Shown here piece by piece: positions 9,374-18,241 of a DNA stretch of 23,683 nucleotides. The notes beneath the pieces are model-generated. The model was not told where the DNA came from. It ran no database searches and saw only the letters and a program-made list of their open reading frames with translations. The translations under genes and the position numbers were made by a program. Numbering within the stretch: the first letter of the stretch is position 1; the number at the start of each line of letters is the position of its first letter. The stretch comes from Astrocystis sublimbata (lineage: Eukaryota; Ascomycota; Sordariomycetes; Xylariales; Xylariaceae), in assembly GCA_022453515.1 (NCBI GenBank), contig JAJNNY010000146.1:1-23683 (forward strand), in the 5' to 3' direction.

Positions 9374-10016
9374 GTAAGTCTGTGAATTGTCACAACACTC
9401 TCCAAGGCAGCACACTCCTCAAAGGCACCGAAAGGCGCCAACACACCATCCAACTCCGCAGAGTCCTCCCCATGTTACTCTCATCAACACTGAATAACAC
9501 CTGTGGACCTGATTATCCCATCATTAACACCTGGTTATACAACTCTTAAGCGAATATGTTTTCTGCTGTCTGTCTTGAGGCTCGTCCTCACCCTCATTTT
9601 CCATCAAATAGCACTCCACTTTCAAGGTTCGCCGGCATCTCCACACACTTCTCGCTCGTATTTCCTCGGCGGTGTCTCCAGTTGGCCCTTCGTTTCGTAT
9701 CGACCTTATTGCCGTCGGATCGACACATCCCCCCTTCACCTTTCTATAATTACTTGTTCATGTCAGATACAAGTGCATTCTTAGCGATATGGGGGTTGAC
9801 AAAGGTCCAGTCATCGAACACGGCGGGCCCTGCCCGCCCACCACCGCCCAACCAACACCTTAGCGAGCGTTGAACTGCCGAGCTTGTCCTTGTGAACATT
9901 AAGCCCGCCGCCACCGCCGCCGCTGCAGCAGCAGCAGATTAGACTTGAGAAGAGCGTGTTGCCGTTAGTATCTGTTGCCACCTTTGCTTGCGGACGTAGC
10001 TGACATAGATTGCAAG
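9374..10016 (+). other. Unresolved part of the splice-module zone
   Basis: No convincing long frame or recognised product. It contains GC-rich low-complexity coding-like pieces (proline-rich near 9820-9860; a GCC/GCN and CAG-type triplet run near 9900-9938) and further candidate branch/acceptor pairs such as gctgacatagattgcaag ending at 10016. The left-arm equivalent differs by several substitutions as well as indels. Confidence 0.3.
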
Positions 10017-10418
10017 CAATGGGCCGAGGAGGAGGAGGGGAGGATGGTCAGTTGGCGTTGAAACACCGATAGATGAGCAATTGCTGATCCGCATCATCTT
10101 ATAGACCATCGAGGAGGAGATGGCGGTACGTGCACTGCCACACACTCCTCACAGCGAGTAGATCTTAGACTAACTTGACGATAGGCGGCGGTGGCGGCGG
10201 TAACGTATTCCCACCCCAACTCGTTTCCGCTAATATTACTAACAATCTCCGTCAGGCGAGGGAGAAGAAGTGTAAGTCAGCTTTCAAACACCATTTGCGA
10301 GTTGCTAACGATTGTTTGCAGAATTGTTTTGTCAGCAAACCTTTCTCTCTTATTTCGATTTGTCGCGGCTGATTTGACTCGTCTGTGCGCTAACATTCGT
10401 TGCTCAAGTGTCGAATGA
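10017..10418 (+). CDS. Putative multi-exon gene end made of micro-exons
   Basis: Splice signals define segments 10017-10046 (30 nt), 10105-10125 (21), 10185-10199 (15), 10256-10269 (14) and 10322-10418 (97, ending in TGA). The introns are 50-60 nt with clear CTAAC or CTGAT branch motifs and TAG/CAG acceptors. The first three segments are whole numbers of codons in one phase and the joined frame stays open to the TGA. The predicted C-terminus begins acidic (AEEEEGRM, TIEEEMA), passes through an Ala-rich stretch (AAVAA, AREKK) and ends with a hydrophobic piece (IVLSANLSLLFRF). One junction is ambiguous: the stronger GTAAGT donor at 10272 would instead create a stop. No family is recognised and the 5' part (9374-10016) is unresolved. 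It could belong to the same transcript as 8889-9373. Confidence 0.3.
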
Positions 10419-10424
10419 CTATGC

Positions 10425-10689
10425 GTAAGTAGCTCCATCTCCCCTGCTGCTACACGCAACAGTCAGGATTTTGTCTAACACATGGTTCTTGATGCTCAGA
10501 CCCCCAGTTTTTTGCTATAAGCAGCTCCATCTATCCCCCTGCTACATTCGACAGTCAAGACTTTGTCTAACCCATGATACTCAATACTCAAAGGACAGAT
10601 TGTTTTTTTTTGGGTAAGCGATTCCATCTATCCTGCTACTACTACATGTGATTGTCAGGACCTGATCTAACACATGGTACCCGATGCAG
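10425..10689 (+). repeat. Three tandem intron-like repeats (introner-like)
   Basis: The units are 10425-10499, 10517-10598 and 10614-10689. They share the order GTAAG-start, gctccatctatcc-like tract, ctgctac, ac(a)(g/t)tcag(g/a), tctaac(a/c)catg branch motif, and a terminal CAG. Outer units begin GTAAG; the middle one begins ATAAG, so its donor is lost. They are separated by 17- and 15-nt pieces. Sequence similarity covering the whole intron body, splice site to splice site, is the hallmark of introner-like elements described in some fungi. They lie just downstream of the putative stop at 10416-10418. Confidence 0.55.
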
Positions 10690-10784
10690 AGTTACTAGAC
10701 GCACAAGAATATCGTATCGTCAAGCCTAGCAAATGAGGTTGTCTAGACAATCGCGATGGTGCTTTTCGCAGGGTGCCTAGAGGA

Positions 10785-10826
10785 TGGACGGATGGACAGA
10801 TTGAGAGATGGATGGATGGATGGAAT
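10785..10826. repeat. GGAT/GATG tandem tract near right palindrome edge
   Basis: Short tandem ggatg/gatgga units mirrored by the CATC units at 108-149. Confidence 0.6.
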
Positions 10827-10904
10827 TTGTAACACCGGGGGAGAGGTATGGAATCATTATGGAATAACCATTACATAACTAATAAACTGTTTTTAAATAA
10901 CTAT

Positions 10905-10937
10905 TATATAATCAAGTAATAAGAGAATAATAAATAG
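10905..10937 (+). repeat. Right flanking direct repeat of the palindrome
   Basis: Thirty-three bases repeating positions 1-32 in direct orientation with one extra A (agtaataagag against agtaatagag). They lie immediately outside the right arm. Because they are in direct and not inverted orientation, they are not part of the palindrome, which is the arrangement expected of a target-site duplication. Confidence 0.75.
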
Positions 10938-12352
10938 GATATAATATTTCTAAATGGGATTTATATTTAATAGGTATAATTGAGAACCTGGAAGTGTCTC
11001 ATCTACTTTGTGTCAAGATTGATGACAAGATACCTATGTAGGTGCTTACCTACATCGACACCTCGGATTCTCCCATTTTTCTTGCCTGCCCACCACCTGC
11101 TTGCCCTTCCGCCCGGGACTCTATCCTCCGTTCCATCGCCGAATAGCCGTCATTCGACTGAATGGCTGACGCGAAATATTTTTTGTTACTCACTCCCATT
11201 GCTTCATCTTGAAACGCAAGTTGGAATTGAAAGCGAAGCATCGATATCATCATACAATTTACATCAAACAGAGCTGGCCGAACCGTCGAGTCTTCCTACA
11301 TGTTCGCAGACGTGCGCTCTCGGCTGCCCACCCTAGACGTGCCTGGAAGCCAGACACCCAGATTATGCAAATGAGCTTTGAGAACTAGATGGCCCAATTA
11401 ATGAGATCGCCATGCTTCTGACAATCTCAGGTTATGCGGCAGGGCGCAACGAACTTTGACAACACCAGCAATGAACATGTGATGATCGATGCAGATCCTT
11501 GTTTAGCCATAGTTGGGGTGTCGATAGCTGTTTGAGATAGCCATCCTCTTGGGTTCCGGACGATTGGTGGAAGAGCTGAGGCACGAGACTTGGCGCTGCG
11601 TCGTGTTAGTTGCTTCCGCGCGGATTATCAACATGCCCAGTCAGTATCGATATGATTCAAGACACGAACACATCTCGATTTAGGCGGCAGGCGAGGCAGG
11701 CAGCACTGAGATGGGAAACTCCGCCTCTGCCAGCTACTTGGACGATCTTGATCTACAATCGCATACCCGATAGAGCTCAATTTGGGGAAACACGGCCCGG
11801 AAGCAATCTCCGCATGCAAACCTTGGCATATATCCCAAGACCGCATCCGACAACAACGAGCTGCCTAGCTGGCCCGCCCAGCTCGCGCCAGGATGCACGC
11901 AGGCTGTCCGATCATCTGCCGAAAGGCATGATGACATGAGAAAAACGACTCACAAATATGCGGGCACGAAGAAGAGATCTTGCTATGTGACGGGAAATGC
12001 GGCAAGTGCCAGGATCCCCCTGCGTCGAATGCCCTTCCGCAGTTTCCCAGATCCGGCTGATTCGCCGAGCACGTTCCCACGAGCCACTACGGCCAAGTCC
12101 CGCTGTCCCCCGACGGCGGTAAATATGTTGGTCCCGAGCTTTTATACTCCAGGCATTCTTCTTAAGAGACTGGGGTTGCGGAAGGGCGAAGAGAAGAGGC
12201 AAAAAGGACGAATGCAGCGCATATAAGATGTCGGAGGCGACCGCTTTCATCTCGTCAGCTTCTTTCCCCCGGGCGCGGATCCAGGGCAGCAGAAGAAGGT
12301 CAATGTGCCGTGCATCCTACACCGATATCTCGACCCTTTCCACCTTGGCATA
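10938..12352 (+). promoter_or_regulatory. Gene-free stretch and beta-glucosidase upstream region
   Basis: I see no supportable gene in these 1.4 kb. The first ~45 bases are AT-rich. An 8-bp-stem inverted repeat (atgtaggt-gctt-acctacat) is at 11036-11055. A TATA-like atataaga at 12221-12228 lies about 125 nt before the beta-glucosidase ATG, followed by a CT-rich stretch (12242-12270) typical of fungal 5' leaders. The palindrome ends at the far side of this region. Confidence 0.4.
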
Positions 12353-14676
12353 ATGAGGTTCCAGAGACTCGCCACGGCTCTGTCGGTGGCTTCGGCCGCT
12401 GCCGATCTGGACTGGGATGCGGCGTACACAAAAGCCAATGCCGCGCTTGCGAAGCTGTCTTCGAACGACAAGATCGGTCTCGTGACTGGTGTCGGCTGGA
12501 ACAAAGGAGCTTGTGTCGGTAACACAGCCGCCGCCAGCTCGATCGGATTCCCATCGCTCTGCATCCAGGACGGACCTCTCGGCGTGCGCTATGCCAAGAG
12601 CGTCAACGCCTTCACCCCGGGCATCCAAGCGGCCTCGACCTGGGATCGCGCCCTGATGCGCGAACGAGGGAAGTTCATGGGCGAGGAAACCAAGGGCGTT
12701 GGTGTCCATGTTCTCTTAGGACCCGTGTCCGGACCATTGGGAAGACATGCGGATGGTGGCAGGAATTGGGAAGGTTTCGGAGCCGATCCCTATCTGCAGG
12801 GCATTGCCATGGCAGAGACGATTGAAGGCATGCAAGGCGCCGGAATCCAGGCGAATGCGAAACACTTCATCCTCAACGAGCAGGAGCTCAACCGGGATAC
12901 CATCAGTTCCACGGTAGACGACCGCACGATGCACGAGCTCTACCTGTGGCCCTTCGCAGACGCTGTGCACGCCAACGTCGCTTCGGTCATGTGTTCATAT
13001 AACAAAATCAATGTAAGCATTTATCCACATTCCGCAGAAGTGCGCTTGGGTAGTTGGCCGGCAGAATGACTTACTCACCTTTGATAGGGAACATGGGCGT
13101 GCGAGAACGACGGAACTATGAACAAGCTTCTTAAGCAGGAGCTCGGCTTCAAGGGCTACGTGATGACGGATTGGAACGCTCAGCACAGCACGCAGCAGGC
13201 GGCTAACACGGGGTTGGACATGACAATGCCGGGCTCCGATTTCAACGGCGGCACAGTGCTTTGGGGCCAGAAGTTGAGCCAAGCCATTAGCAGCGGCCAG
13301 GTCCAACAGTCCCGGGTCGACGACATGGTCCGCCGCATTCTGGCGTCGTGGTATCTCCTCGGCCAGGACAGTGGTTACCCCAACGTCAATCTCAATGCCA
13401 ATGTTCAGGGCACACACAAAAGCAATGTGCGCGCTGTCGCACGAGACGGCATCGTCTTGCTCAAGAACGAAGGCAACATCTTGCCTTTGAAGAAGCCCAC
13501 CAAGCTCGGTCTCGTTGGCTCGGCTGCTATCGTCGGCCAGCATGGCCAGAACCAATGCGCAGACCGCGGCTGCAACAACGGCGCGCTGGGCATGGGCTGG
13601 GGCTCGGGCACCGCTGATTACCCCTACTTCAGCGCTCCTGCGGACGCCATCAAGTCGCGCGCCCAGACGGATGGGACCCAAGTAACCGTCTCGTCGACCG
13701 ACCAAACGGGTGCCGTGAGCGGTGCCGTGAATGGCGCCGACGCGGCCATCGTTTTCATCACATCTGATGCCGGCGAGGGCTACATCGAGGTAGAGGGAGT
13801 CAGCGGGGACCGAACCAACCTCGACCCGTGGCACAACGGCAACGACCTTGTCAAGGCTGTCGCGGCTATCAACGAGAATGTTATTGTGGTCGTGCACTCG
13901 GTGGGCCCCGTCATCCTCGAGACGATCCTTGCGCAACCCAATGTCAAGGCTATTGTATGGGCTGGACTGCCATCACAAGAAAACGGCAACTCCCTCGTGG
14001 ATGTCCTGTACGGCGACACTGCGCCCTCGGGTAAGCTGCCATACACCATTGCCAAGTCCGCCAACGACTACGGAACCACCATCTCGCGCAGCGACAACCG
14101 CTTCACCGAGGGGCTGTTCATCGACTACCGCCACTTCGACCAGGCCAAGATCGAGCCCCGGTACGAGTTTGGTTTCGGGTTGTGTAAGTCAATTTCAATT
14201 TCCCTCGCGCTGCCGATTAACCAATCGTTGTGCGGAACACATTCTAACACGCTATCTCACTTCATCCAGCCTACACCAACTTCACTTACTCCGACGTCGC
14301 CGTAGCCGGAACCCCTACCTCCGGCGCCGCCACCGGAGACATCATCCCCGGCGGTCGCGCCGACCTCTGGGAGACGGTCGCCACCGTGACCGCGACCGTG
14401 GCCAACTCGGGCAGCGTCGAGGGCGCCGAGGTGGCGCAGCTCTACGTAGGCTTCCCGGCCTCGGCCAACGCGCCGCCCAAGCAGCTCCGCGGCTTCGAGA
14501 AGACGCTCTTAGAAGCCGGCGCCAGCGCCCCCGTCAGCTTCAAGCTTCTGCGCCGCGACATCAGCGTCTGGGACTCGACTCAGCAGAACTGGGTCATCCC
14601 TGCCGGCGAGTTCACCTTTTTTGTGGGCTCCAGCAGTCGGGATGTTAGGCTGACGGCGAAGTTGACGGTTGCGTGA
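12353..14676 (+). CDS. bgl1: Secreted GH3 beta-glucosidase (Cel3A/Bgl1 type)
   Basis: Hydrolyses cellobiose and other beta-glucosides to glucose outside the cell. Three exons, 12353-13012, 13088-14183 and 14270-14676, give 720 residues, close to the ~740 of the Trichoderma Cel3A group. Introns are 75 and 86 nt with GTAAG donors. The start ATGAGGTTC gives a signal peptide (MRFQRLATALSVASAAA). Domain order is the GH3 N-terminal barrel, C-terminal alpha/beta domain, then a fibronectin-III-like end from about residue 600. The nucleophile is D248 in VMTDWNAQHS; the likely acid/base is E456 in VEGVSGDR. Family landmarks include GPLGVRY, GGRNWEGFG, AKHFILNEQE, MCSYNKIN, GLPSQENGN and FGFGLSYTNF across the second junction. 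All key residues are present, so it should be active. The 3' exon is markedly GC-rich at third positions. It converges on the gene ending at 14967. Confidence 0.95.
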
Positions 14677-14966
14677 GGAATGAAGGGAGGAGAGGAGAGG
14701 AGTAGAGTGGAGTGGGGGTGGCGGTGTCTAACATTGGGGAAAATTGGCGCGTGGTGCTGTCGGTTATGGATGTGTACAGTACATGTTATATGTCAGATAC
14801 GCACATGAAAAAAGAAATTGCATGCATCAGCTTGGTATTTTCTCTCTCTTTCGAGGTGGCTACCTGATTGGCTTCCTATCTCTGTCTCTGTCCTTTTGCA
14901 AAACTAATTACGTTCCTATGATGTGATCATAGGTGCGATTGAACGAGTGAGTGAGTGAGTGAGTGT
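14677..14966. other. Convergent intergenic stretch with GA tract and GAGT repeat
   Basis: No gene. A purine-rich tract (14677-14722, gga/gag repeats) follows the beta-glucosidase stop. Five perfect GAGT units occupy 14945-14964, two bases from the stop codon of the opposing gene. Polyadenylation signals for both genes presumably lie here, but none is distinct. Confidence 0.6.
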
Positions 14967-16301
14967 CTAAGCAACACGCTTGCTGCGTAGGTTCTTCGTA
15001 TAGACAGCAACCCTCACAGCCGCGCCATCCTGTCGACGGATCTCCATCTTGAGCCCATTCGAGACAAAGCGAAACGTGCCACTGAAGACGAAGATTGGAT
15101 CCGGGCCCTCGCGCAACATGAGCTGCCCGCTGTTGGTGTAGTCCGCACGAGGGGGGCCGAAACGCGCCCACACTGGTCCTCGGTCCATGTTGTCGTCGTC
15201 TTCGTCTTTGAGGAGCAGGAGAGGGCCGTCGATGGTCGTGGCATTGTTGCTGTTGTTGTTGGCGCCGCCCTCCTGACCTGCGCCGGTGGAGCTGGAGCTG
15301 GCGTTGGCGTTGACATTCGCATCCGCACCGGCAGCAACCTGCACGAACCCAGGCCGCGCATCAATATCCCTCAGCAACGACGTAGCGCGATGGAAGCGCT
15401 CATGCTTCACCTCCACCTCCACTTCCACGCCCTCCTCTCCATCACCCTCCACGCGGCCCGGAACAGCAAATCCCTCAGGGTGCTCGTGCATCATGACCTC
15501 GAGCGCATCGGCTGTGGCGGCGCGCAGCGTTGTAAAGACATGCATGGTGGCCACCTCGCCCTCAATGGTGTGCAGCATGACGAAGACAACTTTGTCGGAA
15601 TGCGGCTTGTCCTCCGCCGCGATCATGTGCTTCTTCAGTTCCAGCACGAAACCGTCCGGGAAGTGCAGCTGGTGCAGCGGCGTTCGCTTGTATGCGATGC
15701 GCGGGTTGATGGCGATCTCCTCGGCGGCTCGCGCGGCGGCTTGCGCTTCGGCTTCGAGGGCGGCTGCTTGCGCTTGCGCTTGGGCGTGAGCGGCGGCGGC
15801 GGCTTGAGCTTCGGCTTGCGCTTCGGCTTCGGCGGCTGGTATTGTTAGTTTATACTTGTTATTATACAATTTTTTTAGGAATAGCGAGGAATAATAGGGA
15901 TGTTGAAAGTGATTAACGTGCTAATAGTTGAAGAAAATCGTCAACTGACCTTGCTTCAGCTTGAACGCGCGCATACCGGTGTTCTGCGGCTCGTACACGC
16001 CGGAAATGAGACGCTCGCGCAGACTGATGTTCTTTCTGTGAATAGGGCGCGGGGAGCGGCGCGGGCCTTGAGGTTCAGATTCAGGCTCAGATTCAGGCTC
16101 GGGCTCAGGATCACGTTCAGCTTCTGCAGCGGCGGCGGCGGCGGCGGCAGCTCGGCGTCTTCGGGCGAGGCGAGCTCGTGCAATTTCGGCATCGCGCTCG
16201 AGCGTGGCTCGGAGACCTCGAGCACGGCCTCGACCGCGGGTTGAGCTACTGCGGCCTCGGCTACGAGCGGTTGCGCGAGCTGGTGAGGTGGTGCCGGCCA
16301 T
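14967..16301 (-). CDS. Low-complexity hypothetical protein, two exons
   Basis: Exons 16301-15950 and 15835-14967 flank a 114-nt intron (donor GTCAGT; actaac branch point a few bases before the acceptor ccag) and give 406 residues in frame. The start ATG (16299-16301) has a good fungal context (GCCATGG); an upstream in-frame ATG at 16496 is possible but would add an unlikely leader. Residues 7-50 are Arg/Ser/Gly-rich with RGRGR; 51-59 are alanines; 64-78 alternate E/P/S; about 118-160 are Ala/Gln/Glu-rich and probably helical, straddling the exon junction. From about 165 comes a more ordered region (TPLHQLHFPDGFVLELKKH), a variable Asn/Ser/Asp-rich linker, and a conserved-looking end (GPVWARFGPPRADYTNSG, then FVFSGTFRFVSNGLKMEI). 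No family is recognised. The basic RG-rich N-terminus might suit nuclear or RNA contact, which is speculation. Confidence 0.65.
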
Positions 16302-17222
16302 GGCGTGCAGCGATTGGATGAAGTTGACGGCTTTGGTGAGTGAAAGAGAGGAAGTGGCGGAAGGCGGCGAAGTCAGAGGATTCGATCTTGCGAATGGTGC
16401 GGAAGCTGGGAGATGAGCGGTGCATAGGTGTGGTGAGAGACGTGGGTCCTTGTTTCGTGGAATGGGTGTAGGTAAGTAAAGTAAGTGGTTGAGCATTGAA
16501 TGTGGGATGTTGGTTGTGTTGGGTTGGGTTGTGAATACCTTTCGGTAGAGGGTGGTGCGAGGAAAGTGTTTGTGGGGAGGGGGGGCAGTCTCTTACTGGG
16601 AGTAGGAGCGTTGGTGCTGGCTTGAACAAGGTCAATAGTTTTCGGATAATGGGTTGTTAGCAAAATGTGTAAACGTGTATAGTGGGTGTAGTAAGAGGGT
16701 GTTAAAGAAGGAGTGATGGGGGGCATAACGTTGATACTGCCAGGATTGTTGACATAGGCTTGCTAAGGAGGTGGGCAGCTGTACTCCAGGACGCCGGCAC
16801 TTCTTACTCTGCTGATGGCCTTCTTTCCACCTTCCTTAGAGCCAGAAGATTTCGTCGCATTTTGAGGTTAGGAGAAACATATAATGACTTTTCTTAATAT
16901 TAGTAATTCTTTAAGTGAATTAGGCCATAACTAGACTTTGATGCTCGACAAAGGTAGATACAATTGTCTCTATTATAACTAAATCTTGTTTTTGCAAGTT
17001 GGCTTAGAAGTTGCTTTTAAATCTTATGAAATATAGTTGAAGTTTATGTGTAATCTTAAAGCTTTTAAGTCTTTGCTGGGTTCGGTGTCTAAATTAAATT
17101 TATATAAGCATGTAGGATATAAAGAGGATGATAAAAATATAACAAACCGTACTATATCCAAGACAACCCCCAGCTCCATCACATCCCACACTCTATTCGA
17201 CAGTACAGACACGTAAACGACA
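16302..17222. other. Gene-free stretch, partly AT-rich
   Basis: I see no supportable gene. 16302-16740 is the likely leader and promoter of the minus-strand gene ending at 14967. From about 16860 to 17150 the sequence is AT-rich with many stops in all frames, unlike its neighbours, and could be an old degraded repeat. The final stretch to 17222 is the 3' flank of the kinase-like gene. Confidence 0.5.
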
Positions 17223-17929
17223 CTACGAGTCAAAATCCACACCACTAAATGCCATCTTCAGCAAATTCACCTCTTCCTCCCGCTTCCTCTCATCCGACGA
17301 CTTCTCGGCCTTCGCAAAATCAACCAGCTTGACCGACCCATCCGCCTTGCTGACCAGCACATTGCCGAGCGAGAAAGTATCGCCATGAAGACAACCCAGA
17401 CTATGGAGTGTCTCCAACGCCTTCAGAGCCCCCTTGCCATGGTCAGCGTTGTTTTCGTCCGTCAGGGTCGTCTCAATGTAATCCAGCAAGAGGCCCGAGT
17501 AATCGAGGGTGTCCATATTGGTCACGCGTGCCTGGAATCCAGGCGCGATGCCCTGCCCGTCAACGGCTGCGTAGGCTTCGTACTCTCGGTTCACGGCGTT
17601 GGGGTCGTTGTAGCTGGTCTTGTACGCGAAGGTGGTGGATCCGTCCCAGCCCTCTGCGTTGACTGTCGCTTTGTACACGGTCGCGTCGACGCCTTGGCCG
17701 ATCTGGTCGCCCCGGTTGACCTCGTCTTCGTAAAGCTCCCCGTCAATGCCGCGTGATGCGAGATTGGCAAGGCTATGGTGCTAGGAGATGAATAAGCTCG
17801 TGGTTAGTCGTGGCAATGATTGGCATAGGGGACCTTATCGCGCTGCTTTACCTTGTTGATGGATGTAGGCTGTCCAAGGACGACTTGAGCACCGATGAAG
17901 TTAATGATTTGAAGGGCGGCGAAACGCAT
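17223..17929 (-). CDS. Compact kinase-fold protein with predicted signal peptide
   Basis: Exon 1 (17929-17852) encodes 26 residues starting MRFAALQIINFIGAQVVLGQ, a good signal peptide. A 71-nt intron (17851-17781; donor GTAAAG, branch gactaac, acceptor cctag) joins in phase 0 to exon 2 (17780-17223), giving 211 residues. Exon 2 carries a small protein-kinase fold: glycine loop IGQGVDATVYKA, probable ATP lysine in FAYKTSY, helix-C-like REYEAY, hinge LLLDYIE, catalytic loop CLHGDTFSLGNVLV (HGD with the Asn in place) and metal-binding Asp in KLVDFAKAE. The catalytic residues are all present, but the C-lobe is cut short after the DFA motif, well below the ~250 residues of a normal kinase domain. 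Such mini-kinases are scattered in ascomycetes. Secretion and activity are inferred; the protein could be a lipopolysaccharide- or aminoglycoside-kinase-like relative. Confidence 0.7.
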
Positions 17930-18241
17930 ACTTACGAAGTTAAGTTGCTTTGGATAAAAAGTGGTGAGGCTTGGCTTAACAATGACAACAATGGCTTTGG
18001 TGTTGGATACATGTTAAAGCATCTCCTACCTTTCCTACCTTTCCTCTCCGTTAAATTTTCAATCTTTTATAGAAGCGGGAAGCATTCACTTTTATTTGTC
18101 TTTGACTTACTTAGTTGTTGGACCTTTGTTACTCAAATATATATCAGTGCTTTTGACTATACAATCCGTCGTTCTTGGGTAGTCCCACATCCATCGACTT
18201 GGTACTGCGAGAAAGAGTATCAAATCATAAACAAAGAGAAG
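17930..18241. other. Gene-free stretch upstream of kinase-like gene
   Basis: Promoter region of the kinase-like gene and 3' flank of the gene ending at 18242. A repeated cctaccttt motif (18027-18044) is the only visible structure. Confidence 0.4.

Larger units (their letters stand above)
5493..10904 (-). repeat. Right arm of the ~10.9-kb inverted repeat
   Basis: This is the reverse complement of 29-5492. It holds the intact protease gene (5601-7283, minus strand) and, on its plus strand, the outer splice-module zone (8889-10689). Its outer edge, ending aaataactat at 10904, abuts the right direct repeat. Beyond 10937 the similarity stops and single-copy host sequence begins. The intact reading frame and cleaner splice sites suggest that this arm is closer to the true sequence. 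Confidence 0.9.

Noticed and set aside
29..10904. Maverick/Polinton or Starship element
   Set aside because: No polymerase, integrase, capsid-like or tyrosine-recombinase gene could be recognised, and the layout is two complete inverted arms, not terminal repeats around a gene set.
10980..12250. Several 60-118 codon frames between the palindrome and the beta-glucosidase
   Set aside because: Mutually overlapping on both strands, no recognisable motifs, no consistent splice structure.
12995..13936. 313-codon frame on the minus strand
   Set aside because: It lies antisense to exon 2 of the GH3 beta-glucosidase, whose family match is unmistakable; a GC-rich shadow frame.
13848..14648. 266-codon plus-strand frame overlapping the end of the beta-glucosidase
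   Set aside because: Arg/Ser/His-rich shadow in another frame; the real path uses the intron at 14184-14269 and gives the expected GFGLSYTNF junction.
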